Positions 56,939 to 64,000 of a DNA stretch of 64,000 nucleotides are shown here, piece by piece. Positions within the stretch are counted from its first letter, which is position 1, and every line of letters begins with the position of its first letter. The DNA lies in NCBI GenBank assembly GCA_019918135.1, contig WBZZ01002348.1, positions 1-64,000 on the forward strand, read 5' to 3'. The notes below the pieces were generated by a model, which worked only from the letters and a program-made list of their open reading frames with translations, was not told the origin of the DNA and ran no database searches. Source of the stretch: Paulinella micropora (lineage: Eukaryota > Cercozoa > Imbricatea > Euglyphida > Paulinellidae). The translations under genes were made by a program, and so were the position numbers.

Positions 56939-59900
56939 TGTTATTACGGATTTCTGCTAATTGGTTTTTTAAATCGGCTATATCATTAGTTAGATTATTA
57001 TTTTGCTTTTCTAAATAAATCACCTTTTCAGTCAAATGTTGAAAAGCACTGACTAATATCGGTATAAAATTTGTATATGTTATGCCTTCAAGGTATCCGT
57101 CTCCATCGTCTGCTTTTATTCCGCTTTCAGATACAAATTCTGGATAAATCTTTTTTACTTCGTCCGCGATAAATCCGTGGTTCTTTTTTTCTTTCTTTTC
57201 GTCTGCTTTCCAATAATACGAACAACAATTTATCTTCATTAGTTTCTCACAACAATCCCCGCAGTCTAATGTTTTAATATCTGCTTTTAGCCTCCTGTCC
57301 GAGGAGTTTGTCCAAGCACCATTAAGCGGAATATAATTATAACTACCTGACGGCTCGCTGTTGGTATTTGTAGTAGTCCAAGCATGGAGCAAACCAGTTG
57401 AAGATGTAAGCACTCCATAATTCGTATATCCTCCTGATTTAAAATGTAGTAGCGGGTCGTTAGTATAAGTTGGTCTTTGTCTTATTGTTAAAGAACCGCT
57501 TGATGTTGTTGGAAGAATTATTGACTTTGAAGCGGTGATTGCTGTGTTGTTAATTCTAAATAATTCATTTGTTGCAGCATAGTAAAATACGTGGCTATCC
57601 GTTGAAGCATTAACATTATAAATCAATGTATTACTAGCAATACCAAATCCATAAAATCCAGTTGTTGAAGGTGTTCCGCTATCATATAAAACCAGTTTAT
57701 TATTAGCAACAGCACTTCTATCAATAATCACACTTTTACCCGCTCCTACTACTATATTGTCGCTTGTTGTTAATGTTGTTGTTGATATCCCCGCACTAGC
57801 CGTTATTAGACCTTTTGTCCATAAAGTCCCGTTTGCCCCGTTTAATGACATTAACAATTGTTCGGACGAGTTCTCCCATATAAAACCATCAGTGGAAACA
57901 TTACTTACCCTAAATCTAACAGCAAAGGAAGTAAAATCATTGCCAGCAACCGCAGACCCTCCCGCTAGACTTCTGGTATTTGTGGCTCCTCCATTTGAAG
58001 CCATATAAATGCCATAACTGGTGTTGCCAGTGTCCCACAAAAATATTCCTCTTGTATTACCGCCATTAGTATTTCCTTGTATAACTATGCTTGAACCTCC
58101 TGTCGCTGTTAATAATCCGCTTGCGGTTAGTGTCGTTGTTGATATCCCCGCATTTGCCGTTATTAATCCACTCGCGGTTGCTGTTGTTGTTGATATACCC
58201 GCGGTTGAAGTAATTGTAGTTCCAGTTATTGTTCCGCCATTTGTTATATTGTTTGAGTTCATATCCAAAGCACCATAAAATCGCATACCGCCAGCATTGT
58301 TAAAACGGACAATGTCGGACGAAGCACTTTTATTATCCAAAAGTTTTGAAATATAAAGTCCCGCCCCCTTTACATCAGATGCTATATTCGTAAATACATA
58401 GCCTCGTTGGTTTGCGGTTCCACTTGAAGCAGTATTTAGAGTAAATAAGAAATACTGATAATCACCCGTCGTCTGTGAAAAGAATATATCTCCTCCGTTT
58501 TGGTTTAATATCCGCGCCCCATTATATGTTATATTTCCACCATTAATGATATCCACATTATTGAAATCGGCTTGGCTTAACAAATTCAGTGCCCTTACAT
58601 CATTTCTACTTCCATTAAATATCTTAATTCCTGTTATGGTTTGGTCGCCTGTTAGTTTCACATTTTGTCCGTCCAATGTGTCCGCATATCCTTTTGTTGC
58701 TCCGTCCGTTGATAATGTCGGAGTTCCAAGGTTCGCTATTTTGCTACTATTACAATCTAACCCCGAAGCATTTACCCAACCAACGATTGTCCCATCAATA
58801 ATAAAACTTATTTTTTTCGCAGAAATTTCAAAGTTGTAATATGTTGCTGTTTTCATATCCAAACTAGCAATTGACCCGATATTGGCTGTGGAGTTAAAAA
58901 CCACGAATGTGCCCTTTGTTGTAGCATTTATTGAATTTCCCGTTATTTCAACACCACTGCTATATGTCTTAATTCCTGCTATGGTTTGGTTTCCTGTTAG
59001 TTTCACATTTTGTCCGTCTAATGTATCTACATAACTTTTCGTTGTTGCGTCTGTTGTTGCTGTTGGTGTGGCTAAGTTTGTTATTTTTCTATTGTTTAAA
59101 GATAGTGTCGTGCCCGTTGCTGTCGCGATTACATTATCACCCGCATATAAATCAACATATGAACCTGTTATTTGTATTGGATAATAGCCCGCAGTTGCTA
59201 TTTTTTGTGCCACAATCTCTCCTATATTTGTCGCCGTATCAAAGGCGATACCGATACCATCAAAAGCGGCTGGAGCAGTAGCACCCCGAACTTCTATTGT
59301 TGAAGTAAATTTTTTATTCCCTGCTATGGTTTGGTCTCCTGTTAGTTTAACGACTGCGGTATCAAGAGTAGAAACATCAACACCATCAACCAAATTTACA
59401 TTTGTTATACTTTGGCTTTTCATATCAATCCCCGCACTAGCATTTATTATGTTGCTGAATGTTTTGGTTCCTGCTATGGTTTGGTCTCCTGTTAGTTTGA
59501 CGACTGCGGTATCAAGGGTGGATACATCAATACCATCAACCAAATTTACATTTGTTATTGAAAATCCACCCATATTTAAACTGCCCGTCATAGCCGTTGT
59601 GCCGTCCTTTGCTAGTTTCGTATCGGTATATGCTTTCGTTGAAGCATCGCCATCATAGAATGGTGCGGGTAGTCCGCTGATTGCTGTTGAGCTGTTAAAA
59701 TTTAAAACATTATTTGTCAGTGTCATTCCGCCCCCTGTTGTTGGAGCAAAAAGTATGGACGAGCCTACAAAAGATAATGGATAGCCCGTTGCCCCACCTA
59801 CCTCCGACGAATAGATAGAGCCCATATTATTGTTGTAATTGAAGAATAATTTGCCTGTGTTTAATGGATTTGAGTCTTTTACTGCCACATAAGTAGTAAA

Positions 59901-60569
59901 TGTTTTATTCCCTGTTATGGTTTGGTCTCCTGTTAGTTTTACCACCGAACTATCAAGAGCAGAAACATCAACGCCATCAACCAAATTTACATTTGTTATA
60001 CTTTGGCTTTTCATATCAATCCCCGCACTAGCATTTATTATACTGCTAAATGTCTTAATTCCTGCTATGGTTTGGTCTCCTGTTAATTTAACCACAGCAC
60101 TATCAAGGGCAGAAACATCAACACCATCAACATTACCGACATTTACTATATTAAAACTTCCCATATTCAAATCTCCAAACATCATAGTGAGCCCATCCAA
60201 TCTAAGAAAAGGTGAGTTTGTATTACGCCATTGCCCTGTGCTATAAATGAGTAGTTGGTTATTGGAGGGTGTGCCTGTTATGACTACATCATTTAAAGCA
60301 TCTATTGACTTGTTTGAAAATCTTGTGTCAAATCTACCATCAGTATAGTATAAATTAGTGCCTTCTTTTATGTCCGTTGTGCTTTTGGTAGCCAGTCGTG
60401 TGTCAAATCGGCTGTTGGTAAAATAAAGATTTACGGGGTCAGCATCTTCTGGCACCCTATCTGTGTATAAGCCCACTATGTTTGTGTTGGTAAGGTCTAA
60501 GTTTTTTATGTCCAATGAGTCCACCGCAATTTCAGACAAGCCTAAGAGCGATTTATATTGACTACCCAT
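56928..60569 (-). CDS. Giant fibre protein with S74 intramolecular chaperone
   Basis: A 1213-residue protein. The long body is repetitive. Six copies of a KLTGDQTI-G-KTF word (about residues 160-650) alternate with DGVDVS-LD--VV and T-AT-SYVDT-type segments, the build of beta-helical trimeric tail fibres. The C-terminal 120 residues are a peptidase S74 chaperone domain: SDRRLKADIKTL, YYWKADEK, HGFIADEVKKIYPEFV, YTNFIPILVSAFQHL and a closing coiled coil. In phage fibres and spikes this domain drives trimer folding and then cuts itself off. A host-attachment fibre is the best reading. ATTAATATAC lies directly before the ATG. Confidence 0.85.
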   Translation of the reverse strand: MGSQYKSLLGLSEIAVDSLDIKNLDLTNTNIVGLYTDRVPEDADPVNLYFTNSRFDTRLATKSTTDIKEGTNLYYTDGRFDTRFSNKSIDALNDVVITGTPSNNQLLIYSTGQWRNTNSPFLRLDGLTMMFGDLNMGSFNIVNVGNVDGVDVSALDSAVVKLTGDQTIAGIKTFSSIINASAGIDMKSQSITNVNLVDGVDVSALDSSVVKLTGDQTITGNKTFTTYVAVKDSNPLNTGKLFFNYNNNMGSIYSSEVGGATGYPLSFVGSSILFAPTTGGGMTLTNNVLNFNSSTAISGLPAPFYDGDASTKAYTDTKLAKDGTTAMTGSLNMGGFSITNVNLVDGIDVSTLDTAVVKLTGDQTIAGTKTFSNIINASAGIDMKSQSITNVNLVDGVDVSTLDTAVVKLTGDQTIAGNKKFTSTIEVRGATAPAAFDGIGIAFDTATNIGEIVAQKIATAGYYPIQITGSYVDLYAGDNVIATATGTTLSLNNRKITNLATPTATTDATTKSYVDTLDGQNVKLTGNQTIAGIKTYSSGVEITGNSINATTKGTFVVFNSTANIGSIASLDMKTATYYNFEISAKKISFIIDGTIVGWVNASGLDCNSSKIANLGTPTLSTDGATKGYADTLDGQNVKLTGDQTITGIKIFNGSRNDVRALNLLSQADFNNVDIINGGNITYNGARILNQNGGDIFFSQTTGDYQYFLFTLNTASSGTANQRGYVFTNIASDVKGAGLYISKLLDNKSASSDIVRFNNAGGMRFYGALDMNSNNITNGGTITGTTITSTAGISTTTATASGLITANAGISTTTLTASGLLTATGGSSIVIQGNTNGGNTRGIFLWDTGNTSYGIYMASNGGATNTRSLAGGSAVAGNDFTSFAVRFRVSNVSTDGFIWENSSEQLLMSLNGANGTLWTKGLITASAGISTTTLTTSDNIVVGAGKSVIIDRSAVANNKLVLYDSGTPSTTGFYGFGIASNTLIYNVNASTDSHVFYYAATNELFRINNTAITASKSIILPTTSSGSLTIRQRPTYTNDPLLHFKSGGYTNYGVLTSSTGLLHAWTTTNTNSEPSGSYNYIPLNGAWTNSSDRRLKADIKTLDCGDCCEKLMKINCCSYYWKADEKKEKKNHGFIADEVKKIYPEFVSESGIKADDGDGYLEGITYTNFIPILVSAFQHLTEKVIYLEKQNNNLTNDIADLKNQLAEIRNNNAT

Positions 60570-60627
60570 TGTATATTAATTAATAATTAATTTGTAAATA
60601 CTAAAAATATAAAAATCTTAGTATAGA

Positions 60628-61146
60628 ATGCCGTCCGCTGAAGCAAGTCGTAAGAATTGGGGTAAGGCTGTGGAAAGTATAAAGAGCAAAAAGCAACAAA
60701 AGATTGAAATAGCAAAAGAGAAATTAGCAAAGTGTAGAAATGCTTATGTAGGCGATGATGAAGAGATGGAGGAAAAGATAAACCGCATGGCCGAAATGGG
60801 TGTTGCTAGTGATATCATTAATGGAAAAGACCAAGATGATACACCAGAAGAAAGCAGTGAGAGCGATGAGGAATGTGATTTTACCGACATTATCGCTGAA
60901 AAGATGGCTAAGATGAAAATTAAAAGAGCGAAGGTAGAAACTAAGAGAACAAAGAAGAGCAAGAAGATAGAGCCCGAGCCTGAGAGTGAAGAAAGTGAAA
61001 GCGAGAGTAGTGAAGAAGAAACACCAAAACCGAAGAAGGGGAAAGGAAAAAAGTCTAGTAGTGTGAGTGTAAAAGTATATAATCAGTCTTCAGGTGCTAA
61101 GAAAGAAAAAAATAATGAAATAGATAGAGTGTTTTTAAAATTTTAA
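60628..61146 (+). CDS. Highly charged protein, 172 residues, unknown
   Basis: The N-terminal 60 residues form a Lys/Glu-rich helix with a KNWGKAVESIKSKKQQKIEIAKEKL start. Acidic Ser/Glu/Asp stretches (ESSESDEEC, PEPESEESESESSEEE) alternate with Lys-rich ones (RAKVETKRTKKSKK, PKPKKGKGKK). It resembles histone-chaperone-like or DNA-condensing tails in composition only. Family unknown. TTAGTATAGA directly precedes the ATG; it is divergent from the fibre gene and converges with the next gene, leaving two bases between stops. Confidence 0.6.
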   Translation: MPSAEASRKNWGKAVESIKSKKQQKIEIAKEKLAKCRNAYVGDDEEMEEKINRMAEMGVASDIINGKDQDDTPEESSESDEECDFTDIIAEKMAKMKIKRAKVETKRTKKSKKIEPEPESEESESESSEEETPKPKKGKGKKSSSVSVKVYNQSSGAKKEKNNEIDRVFLKF

Positions 61147-61148
61147 AT

Positions 61149-61406
61149 TCACCAAAGGAAATGATATGAGTAATAATTACTATACTCTGGATTATTATAA
61201 GTTAATTCTCCTTTTGAATTTCGTATTGCTTTTGCTCTTGCTCTATAGTTTTTTCTTCTTTCTTTGTCTAAATGGTCTAAATGTGAATATAGTCCTATGC
61301 GGTCTTTATAGTGCTGATATTTTAAGTGTCCGAAATGAATTGTCTTACCTTTTGGAGTAATAACCTTATATTTTTTGTTTTTTACATTCGACTTTGAAAA
61401 TCTCAT
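61149..61406 (-). CDS. DUF5754-like small basic protein
   Basis: An 85-residue protein with the run KYKVITPKGKTIHFG, then YKDRIGLYSHLDHLDKERRKNYRARA, then YSNYYSYHFLW at the end. This pattern (K-IHFG, Y--HLDH-DK-RR-NY, YSYH-LW) recurs in small proteins of giant viruses and Polinton-like viruses that I recall as DUF5754; the number is from memory. Function unknown. The start at 61406 is supported by the TATA word in the 11-base gap to the divergent integrase gene. Confidence 0.65.
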   Translation of the reverse strand: MRFSKSNVKNKKYKVITPKGKTIHFGHLKYQHYKDRIGLYSHLDHLDKERRKNYRARAKAIRNSKGELTYNNPEYSNYYSYHFLW

Positions 61407-61417
61407 TGATATATAAT
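61407..61417. promoter_or_regulatory. 11-base shared gap between two divergent genes
   Basis: TGATATATAAT is all that separates the ATG of the DUF5754-like gene (- strand) from the ATG of the integrase (+ strand). It contains a TATATA core readable on both strands, matching the promoter-like word before most other genes of the element. Confidence 0.5.
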
Positions 61418-62386
61418 ATGGACAATAAACATAATCAGCAAGAACGAAAAGAAAAACTTGAAGAGGCACTTGAAATACACGACCAATCAAAGCCTTCTAA
61501 AATATGGAACACTATCATTGCTCCAGAAGCAAAACCATTAAGTCAAGTATTTATTGATTTAATGGATATGTCAAAAGTAGCAATGAAATCTGGAAATGCT
61601 AATAACAATTTTGGGCTAGTTGCTATTGATGTTTATAGTCGTCGTGGATGGATTGAACCAATAAAACAAAAGACAACTGGTTATGTCTTAGAAGGATTGA
61701 AGAAAATTTTTACAAAAGAATTACCTGAAAGAATTACATCTGATAGCGGTGGTGAGTTTAAAGGACAAGTGGGTGAGTATTTTAGACAAAATAATATTGA
61801 ACATAGGGCTGTCCAAGTAGGAGACCACAGAACAATGGGTATAATTGATAGATTTATCAGAACAATACGAAATGAATTAAATTTATTATGGGAGGTTAAT
61901 GATAATTTTTCTTGGGTGCCTTACATTCATGAACTTGTAAATATTTTTAATCATACTTATCACACAGGAATAAATGCTGTCCCTATGAAAGTTTATGAAG
62001 GTAAAGAAAGGAATACACAGGAAATATACAGAAATCCCTTAATAAATGAGTTTCCTAAGGATACAAGAGTAAGAAAGGAACTTGAGCGGACTATTTTTTC
62101 AAAAGGAGATAAGCAGTATTCAAAAACTATTTACAAGGTAAAAGGACGAAAAGGTTTCAAGGTTATACTCAGTGAAGAGGACTTAGTAAGACCTCAGGAG
62201 TTATTAAAAACAAATCTTAGAGAACAACCAGAAGAAGAAAAAGAGAAGGAGCAGTTAGCAGACAAAGTTAAGGAAGCAACAAAAGAAAAAAAGAATGTAA
62301 ATTTGTTAAAGTCGTTAGATATAAAGCCTGAGAATATTCGTAGCAGTGCTAGGATAAAGAAGAAAAAAGAAGTACTAGATTTATGA
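61418..62386 (+). CDS. INT: Retroviral-type (rve) integrase of the Maverick
   Basis: A 322-residue protein with an rve catalytic core: SQVFIDLMDM and GLVAIDVYSRRGWIEPI (first catalytic Asp region), ERITSDSGGEFKG (second, about residue 107), and HRTMGIIDRFIRTIRNEL (third acidic position, about 141). FNHTYHTGINAVPMKVYEG is the usual post-core segment. A C-terminal SH3-like or chromo-like part (YKVKGRKGFKVILSEEDLVRP) and a Lys/Glu-rich tail follow. It joins the element ends to target DNA, giving the 6-bp duplication seen here. Start at 61418 after GATATATAAT. It ends 21 bases before the right TIR. Confidence 0.92.
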   Translation: MDNKHNQQERKEKLEEALEIHDQSKPSKIWNTIIAPEAKPLSQVFIDLMDMSKVAMKSGNANNNFGLVAIDVYSRRGWIEPIKQKTTGYVLEGLKKIFTKELPERITSDSGGEFKGQVGEYFRQNNIEHRAVQVGDHRTMGIIDRFIRTIRNELNLLWEVNDNFSWVPYIHELVNIFNHTYHTGINAVPMKVYEGKERNTQEIYRNPLINEFPKDTRVRKELERTIFSKGDKQYSKTIYKVKGRKGFKVILSEEDLVRPQELLKTNLREQPEEEKEKEQLADKVKEATKEKKNVNLLKSLDIKPENIRSSARIKKKKEVLDL

Positions 62387-62407
62387 GATAACCTGAATAC
62401 CGCCACT

Positions 62408-62840
62408 GGTGCCACCAGATTGCTTATTTCCGTGAATATGTCTTTGCGACAAAATTTCACTTTTTTGTCGCGACAAAATTTCACTTTTTTGGTCGCAGTG
62501 TCGCAGAGGTTTTGACAAAATTTCACTTTTTTGTTGCGACAAAATTACACTTTTTTGTCGCAGTGATTTTTAGAGTGCCACCATAAGACACTATAAAAAT
62601 ACGCTATTAGTTAATGTTTTCAATTAAAACATAATCAAAAAAAATTTGGAGACATTGTCTTATAGTGGCACTATATAAAAAATCAAACTTTCAATAGGAG
62701 AAGTTATTTCATCGTTTTGAAATAGTTTTATTTTTTAATGTCGCGACTTTACGATTAATAGGAGAGCGAATTTAGCCGTTATCTCTCTTGCTACCCCCCC
62801 ATGTCTCCAAATGCTGTCTTATAGTGGCACCTATACTACT
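62408..62840 (-). repeat. Maverick right terminal inverted repeat (433 bp)
   Basis: Inverted partner of 42114-42548, with the same internal words in reverse order. It begins 21 bases after the integrase stop. Confidence 0.95.
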
Positions 62841-62846
62841 AACACT
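62841..62846 (+). repeat. Target-site duplication, right copy
   Basis: AACACT, directly after the right TIR and continuing into retroelement sequence (ACCGGGGAGATC). Confidence 0.93.
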
Positions 62847-64000
62847 ACCGGGGAGATCATCTGGGACTGAGCTACAGACGAAGCTGTCACGGTCCAATTC
62901 ACAAAAATTCCTCTTAATGTCAATGTCTCACGCCAGGATTTTATTAAGTCAATCCGTGATGTGAATGGCATTTTGGGGAACAACAACAGCAGTGATACAA
63001 ACGCAGCAAACAAACGGAAGGCTAAGGCTATTGCCTCTCATTTCGAGAACCTTTACAGTGCCCCGAGCCTGCACAAACTTTACAAAGAGTACTTCAATGA
63101 ATCAAAGGAAATCAAAAGAAATTCAACGAAGCCGGTTGTCTCTCTCATTCTTGCAACTCAGATTGTGAACGAGACTGTCGAGTGGCCTTTCGTCGTTCAG
63201 TCTGAGCTTGTTGAGAAAGAAGATGAGATTCTACTCGAAGAGTCGGAAGAGGGCGGTGAACAGCCCCCACAGAAGAAGCCAAAGAGTGGCTGGAAGGGAG
63301 AAAGCACTCTCGATTCGGACATTGACAAAGCTTTGAAGAAACAAGATGAACTGAAGGCAAGACTTCTGAAAGCTCGTCAGGTCGCCAGAGGCGGGAAGAA
63401 AGTTCACTTTGATGCATCCGTCCTCGATGAGCTGCAAGAAGCGAACGAGGAGCTCGAACGGAGGATCAAGGAAGCAGCAGAAGACAAAGGTATTCCGCCT
63501 AATTCTCTCATCGGGGCTCTAGGTTTTTCCAATTCAATGTCCGGTAGAGAGAAAGCCGAGTTGATACAAGAATTCCAAAGCCTGCCGGGGTCAGAAGATG
63601 TAGACTTTGACGTGTTGAAGAAGATCAAGTTAGGTAGAGAGTACATCAACCTTAAGGAGCTTCTACCGTCGAAAAAGAAGACTCTAATCGGCGAGTCCTT
63701 TGAGTCGGAACCGAAGACGGTCACCATCGAATCCTTTTTGGACTTGGTTCGCAAGCTCATCGTTCTCTATTCTAAACACCACCCCGAGCACGCCGAAGAC
63801 ATGTGGGAACACTACCGTTATCTGGAGCTAATTGTCAGAAAGAACACTTTGTTGTCTGTAATGAAATGGGACAAAGCAACTCGGGGCAGGAGCAAGCTGG
63901 GACAGTGGCACAAGGGCAACCTTCCTTTCGTTCTCGCCACAGCCATCCTCGATCCCATCGTTGCTTCCCAATCTTCCAACCAGTTCAGTGGCCAGAGCTC
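62847..64000 (+). pseudogene. Gag-like region, unit 5, right part
   Basis: Continues the gag-like region on the right of the Maverick insertion and matches 23714-24870 of unit 1 almost base for base. It is split by the insertion and cut by the window end. Confidence 0.75.

Larger units (their letters stand above)
42114..62840. mobile_element. Maverick/Polinton element, looks whole (20.7 kb)
   Basis: Both ends carry long terminal inverted repeats beginning AGTAGTATAGG. The element is flanked by a 6-bp direct duplication AACACT (42108-42113 and 62841-62846), the usual target-duplication length for Mavericks. It carries the defining set: protein-primed DNA polymerase B, retroviral-type integrase, packaging ATPase, Ulp1/adenain-like protease, double jelly-roll major capsid protein and a penton-like protein. 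It is visibly AT-rich against the more GC-balanced retroelement around it. I see no broken gene; TIR arms differ by eye only in the length of one homopolymer, so the insertion is very recent. Confidence 0.95.
41658..64000 (+). mobile_element. Tyrosine-recombinase retroelement, unit 5, split by Maverick
   Basis: The left part is 41658-42113. After the Maverick the sequence resumes at 62841, first with the duplicated AACACT and then with ACCGGGGAGATC, as in units 1-3, and runs on to the window end within gag. Removing the Maverick and one target copy restores the sequence seen in the other units at this place. The remainder of this unit lies beyond the window. Confidence 0.9.

Noticed and set aside
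57757-60246. Several + strand frames of 80-110 residues inside the fibre gene
   Set aside because: They repeat with the fibre's own repeats and are mirror images of its codons.
42114-62840. Calling the element a virophage of the mavirus type
   Set aside because: The polymerase, integrase, protease, ATPase and capsid set is shared with mavirus-like elements, but the DUF5754-like and S74 fibre genes and the long polymerase fit the broader Maverick/Polinton-like group. Without a capsid phylogeny the narrower name is not supported.
1-64000. tRNA and rRNA genes
   Set aside because: Read through on both strands by eye; I found no cloverleaf with intact A and B boxes and no rRNA-like block. A covariance-model scan would be decisive and could not be run.

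Overview
The window is a eukaryotic transposon landscape with no recognisable host gene. The mix of Ty3/gypsy and Ty1/copia LTR elements, a tyrosine-recombinase (DIRS/Ngaro-type) retroelement and a complete-looking Maverick/Polinton points to a protist, alga or similar eukaryote. The species cannot be named from these bases. All frames read with the standard code.

Layout. (1) 1-10401: a Ty3/gypsy element on the + strand. The window opens in the last 35 bases of its 5' LTR, and the same 35 bases end the 3' LTR. It carries a gag region (823-3511) and a long pol frame (3545-9322). (2) 10402-13340: the 3' part of a related but diverged gypsy element on the - strand, lying tail to tail with the first. 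(3) 13335-14506: the integrase tail of a third, different gypsy lineage on the + strand. (4) 14507-17070: mostly unassigned sequence with one unknown 184-residue frame and a few diverged repeats. (5) 17085-23250: two broken Ty1/copia elements on the - strand with two related LTR-like blocks. (6) 23251-64000: a head-to-tail array of a tyrosine-recombinase retroelement, with five units in view. Units 1-3 are long and nearly identical, unit 4 is an 801-bp derivative keeping only the ends, and unit 5 runs off the window. (7) 42114-62840: a 20.7-kb AT-rich Maverick/Polinton inserted in the gag region of unit 5, with TIRs of 435 and 433 bp and a 6-bp target duplication (AACACT).

The Maverick looks whole. 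From left to right it carries an AP2-like DNA-binding protein, a protein-primed DNA polymerase B, two small proteins with a shared C-terminal domain flanking a DUF3223-like gene, a structural block on the - strand (409-residue structural protein, major capsid protein, penton-like protein, protease with a long N-terminal extension, small basic pX/pVI-like protein, packaging ATPase, a 120-residue protein, a two-TM protein and a giant S74 fibre), a charged protein, a DUF5754-like protein and a retroviral-type integrase. Replication genes sit at the left, morphogenesis genes in the middle and the integrase at the right.

Most unusual: (a) about 20-bp palindromes scattered through the Maverick, several of them inside genes and read in frame as the same short peptide; (b) a TATA-like motif only a few bases before most of its start codons; (c) a nested stem-loop that forms in full only at the head-to-tail junctions of the retroelement array, as expected of a circle junction used by a tyrosine recombinase; and (d) a (CAA)n tract of several hundred bases between gag and RT whose length differs between copies.
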